Shown here: in pieces, positions 62,622 to 64,000 of the stretch
Layout of the letters: each line of letters begins with the position of its first letter
Numbering within the stretch: the stretch's first letter is position 1
Assembly (NCBI RefSeq): GCF_900101025.1
Contig: NZ_FMUH01000005.1
Location: forward strand, 310,001-374,000
DNA: 64,000 nt
DNA from: Klenkia marina
Lineage (GTDB): Bacteria; Actinomycetota; Actinomycetes; Mycobacteriales; Geodermatophilaceae
Direction of reading: 5' to 3'
The notes under the pieces: model-generated
Told to the model about the DNA's origin: nothing
Databases searched by the model: none
Seen by the model: only the letters and a program-made list of their open reading frames with translations
Translations under genes and position numbers: made by a program

Positions 62622-63044
62622 TCATCCCCGCGCCGGGACCGCCCGCTGCAGCACGGCGACGGCTGCGGCCGCGACGGCGAGGTGCATGACCACGAGCGCC
62701 ACGGCCGTGCCCCAGGTCGCGGCACCGACCAGCGCCAGGCCGACGTCGGGGACCACGGTCAGCGCCAGCACGCCCGGCACCACCCGTGCGAGCAGACGGG
62801 CCGGGTGGGGCGAGCGGCGCACCACCCACGACCACACCGCCGTCCCTGCCAGGACACCCACCACGGAGAACGTCACGTAGCTGGCCGGCTGCAGCTGCAC
62901 GGCGTCGGCCGGCGCCCCCAGCGCCACGGCCAGGACGGCGACGACCGCGGCCGCGAGGACCCCGGCGAGGGCGGCCCCTGCGCCCGCTCGCACCACCCTG
63001 CGGGTCGGCACGGAGGGACGGACGGGCGTCTGCAGTTCGGTCAT
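62622..63044 (-). CDS. DUF6069-like four-helix membrane protein
   Basis: 140 residues, four membrane helices. VQLQPASYVTFSVVGVLAGT and VVPDVGLALVGAATWGTAVA resemble DUF6069. Function unknown. CAGGCT ends 7 nt before the ATG. Convergent with the TetR gene, 3 bp apart. Confidence 0.7.
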   Translation of the reverse strand: MTELQTPVRPSVPTRRVVRAGAGAALAGVLAAAVVAVLAVALGAPADAVQLQPASYVTFSVVGVLAGTAVWSWVVRRSPHPARLLARVVPGVLALTVVPDVGLALVGAATWGTAVALVVMHLAVAAAAVAVLQRAVPARG

Positions 63045-63173
63045 GCCGGTCAGCCTGCTGAGCGGGCAGCCGTGCGTCGTCCTCCGTGCGGCGTCACCTG
63101 CGACGCACCTGCGTACTCGTGCCGGTGTACGCCGTGCCCCACGCCCTCGTCACCGGACGGCGGCCGCGGGCCC

Positions 63174-63179
63174 TAGCCT
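63174..63179 (+). promoter_or_regulatory. -10 element of a leaderless promoter (quinone oxidoreductase)
   Basis: TAGCCT ends 7 nt before the ATG at 63187. Confidence 0.6.
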
Positions 63180-63186
63180 CGGCGGC

Positions 63187-64000
63187 ATGCGTGCCGTGCA
63201 GATCACCCGCTTCGGCGGCCCCGAGGTCCTCGACGTCGTCGACCTCCCCGACCCCACCCCGGCCGACGGCCAGCAGCTGTACCGGGTCACCGCGTCGGGG
63301 GTGAACTACGCCGACACCCACCAGGTCGAGGACTCGTACCTCGCCAAGCAGGAGCTGCCGCTCGTGCCGGGTGCCGAGTTCGTGGGCACGCCGGTGGACG
63401 GCGGCGAGCGCGTCGTCGGCCTGCTGCTGGGCGGCGGGGGCTACGCCGACACCGTCGCCACCGACCCGCGCATGACCTGGCCCGTGCCCGACGGGGTCTC
63501 CGACGAGCAGGCGCTGTCGCTGGTGCTGCAGGGCACCACCGCCTGGCACCTGCTGCGCACCTCCACCCACCTGGCGGCCGGTGAGTCGGTCGTGGTGATG
63601 GCCGGTGCGGGCGGTGTGGGCACGCTGGCCATCCAGCTCGCGAAGCGGTGGGGCGCCGGCCGGGTCATCGCCACGGCGTCCTCGGCCGAGAAGCGGGCGC
63701 TGGCCGAGGAGCTCGGGGCCGACGCCACCGTCGATCCCGCACTGGCCGACGACGACCCCAAGGCCTTCACCGCCGCGCTGCGCGAGGCCAACGGCGGGAA
63801 GCGCGTGGACGTCGTCCTGGAGATGACCGGCGGGAAGGTCTTCGACGGCGCCCTGTCGGCGCTGGCCCCGTTCGGCCGCATCGCCGCCTACGGCATGGCC
63901 TCCCGCGAGGCGGCCTCGGCCGTGGCCCCGGCGTCGCTCATGGGCACCAGCCGCGCCGTCGTCGGGTTCTGGCTGGCGCACTGCACCGCGCGGCCCGAGA
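63187..64000 (+). CDS. Quinone oxidoreductase-like zinc-free MDR protein (partial)
   Basis: First 271 residues; the end lies past the window. MRAVQITRFGGPEVLDVVDL start and the Rossmann motif AGAGGVGTLAIQLAKRWGA identify the QOR branch of medium-chain dehydrogenases. No zinc-binding Cys/His set is seen. NADPH-dependent reduction of quinones or enones. ATG 7 nt after TAGCCT. Confidence 0.92.
   Translation, partial: MRAVQITRFGGPEVLDVVDLPDPTPADGQQLYRVTASGVNYADTHQVEDSYLAKQELPLVPGAEFVGTPVDGGERVVGLLLGGGGYADTVATDPRMTWPVPDGVSDEQALSLVLQGTTAWHLLRTSTHLAAGESVVVMAGAGGVGTLAIQLAKRWGAGRVIATASSAEKRALAEELGADATVDPALADDDPKAFTAALREANGGKRVDVVLEMTGGKVFDGALSALAPFGRIAAYGMASREAASAVAPASLMGTSRAVVGFWLAHCTARPE

Overview
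The window is very GC-rich chromosomal DNA from a free-living actinobacterium. Codon third positions are almost all G or C, GTG starts are common, and genes often overlap by 4 nt. The gene set fits a Frankia-like, Geodermatophilaceae-type soil or desert genus such as Blastococcus, Geodermatophilus or Modestobacter: actinobacterial CtpC with a DUF1490 partner, Mrf, coproporphyrin ferrochelatase with Fe-S cysteines, an RsbW/SigF module, a Ku/LigD end-joining set and a c-di-AMP riboswitch before a cell-wall lytic gene. The genus is inference. No rRNA, tRNA, CRISPR array, insertion sequence or prophage is visible; the region reads as core and accessory chromosome.

Layout. 1-4.8 kb: a protein with at least five tandem cold-shock domains (cut by the window edge), a flippase-like membrane protein and RNase J. 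4.9-7.6 kb: an ECF sigma factor, its zinc-type anti-sigma factor, a secreted CHRD protein and a lipoprotein sortase; sigma and CHRD genes share one bipartite promoter. 7.6-9.8 kb: PdxY-type kinase and an MFS carrier. 9.8-17.8 kb: a metal island with a TIGR03943/permease pair, a PacL-like small protein plus CtpC-type P-ATPase, a divergent Zur-box-controlled set of zinc-free ribosomal proteins (rpmB-rpmG-rpsN-rpsR on one side, mrf-rpmE2-rpmF on the other), and a siderophore-binding lipoprotein behind a DtxR/IdeR-type iron box. 17.8-25.1 kb: a hypothetical gene, an SDR that lacks its catalytic Tyr/Lys, an HDOD plus PAS-GGDEF-EAL pair and two acyl-CoA dehydrogenases. 25.1-34.1 kb: YceI, PfpI, a lytic transglycosylase behind a c-di-AMP riboswitch, a METTL20-like methyltransferase with an MFS carrier, and a run of small proteins (WapI-like, ankyrin, pentapeptide). 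34.1-36.5 kb: an XRE-HTH/MurA fusion coupled to an RCC1-repeat protein.

36.5-46 kb: membrane and F420-type proteins, AI-2E-like exporter, PAC2 protein, purU, and a split end-joining set (polymerase domain, ligase, Ku). 46-53.2 kb: stress section with a SigF-family sigma factor, an RsbW-like protein, a kinase-STAS fusion, a STAS antagonist, topoisomerase IB, an SPFH/NfeD pair and two divergent genes with matched SigF-like promoters. 53.2-64 kb: ferrochelatase, fabG-inhA, VanZ-like and YiaAB proteins, DAHP synthase, MFS carrier, an SDR/TetR pair with two phased operators, and a truncated quinone oxidoreductase.

Two themes run through the window. One is metal and redox housekeeping under Zur-, IdeR- and ECF-type control. 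The other is a leaderless-transcript architecture: at least ten genes have a TANNNT element 6-8 nt before the start codon and no Shine-Dalgarno sequence.
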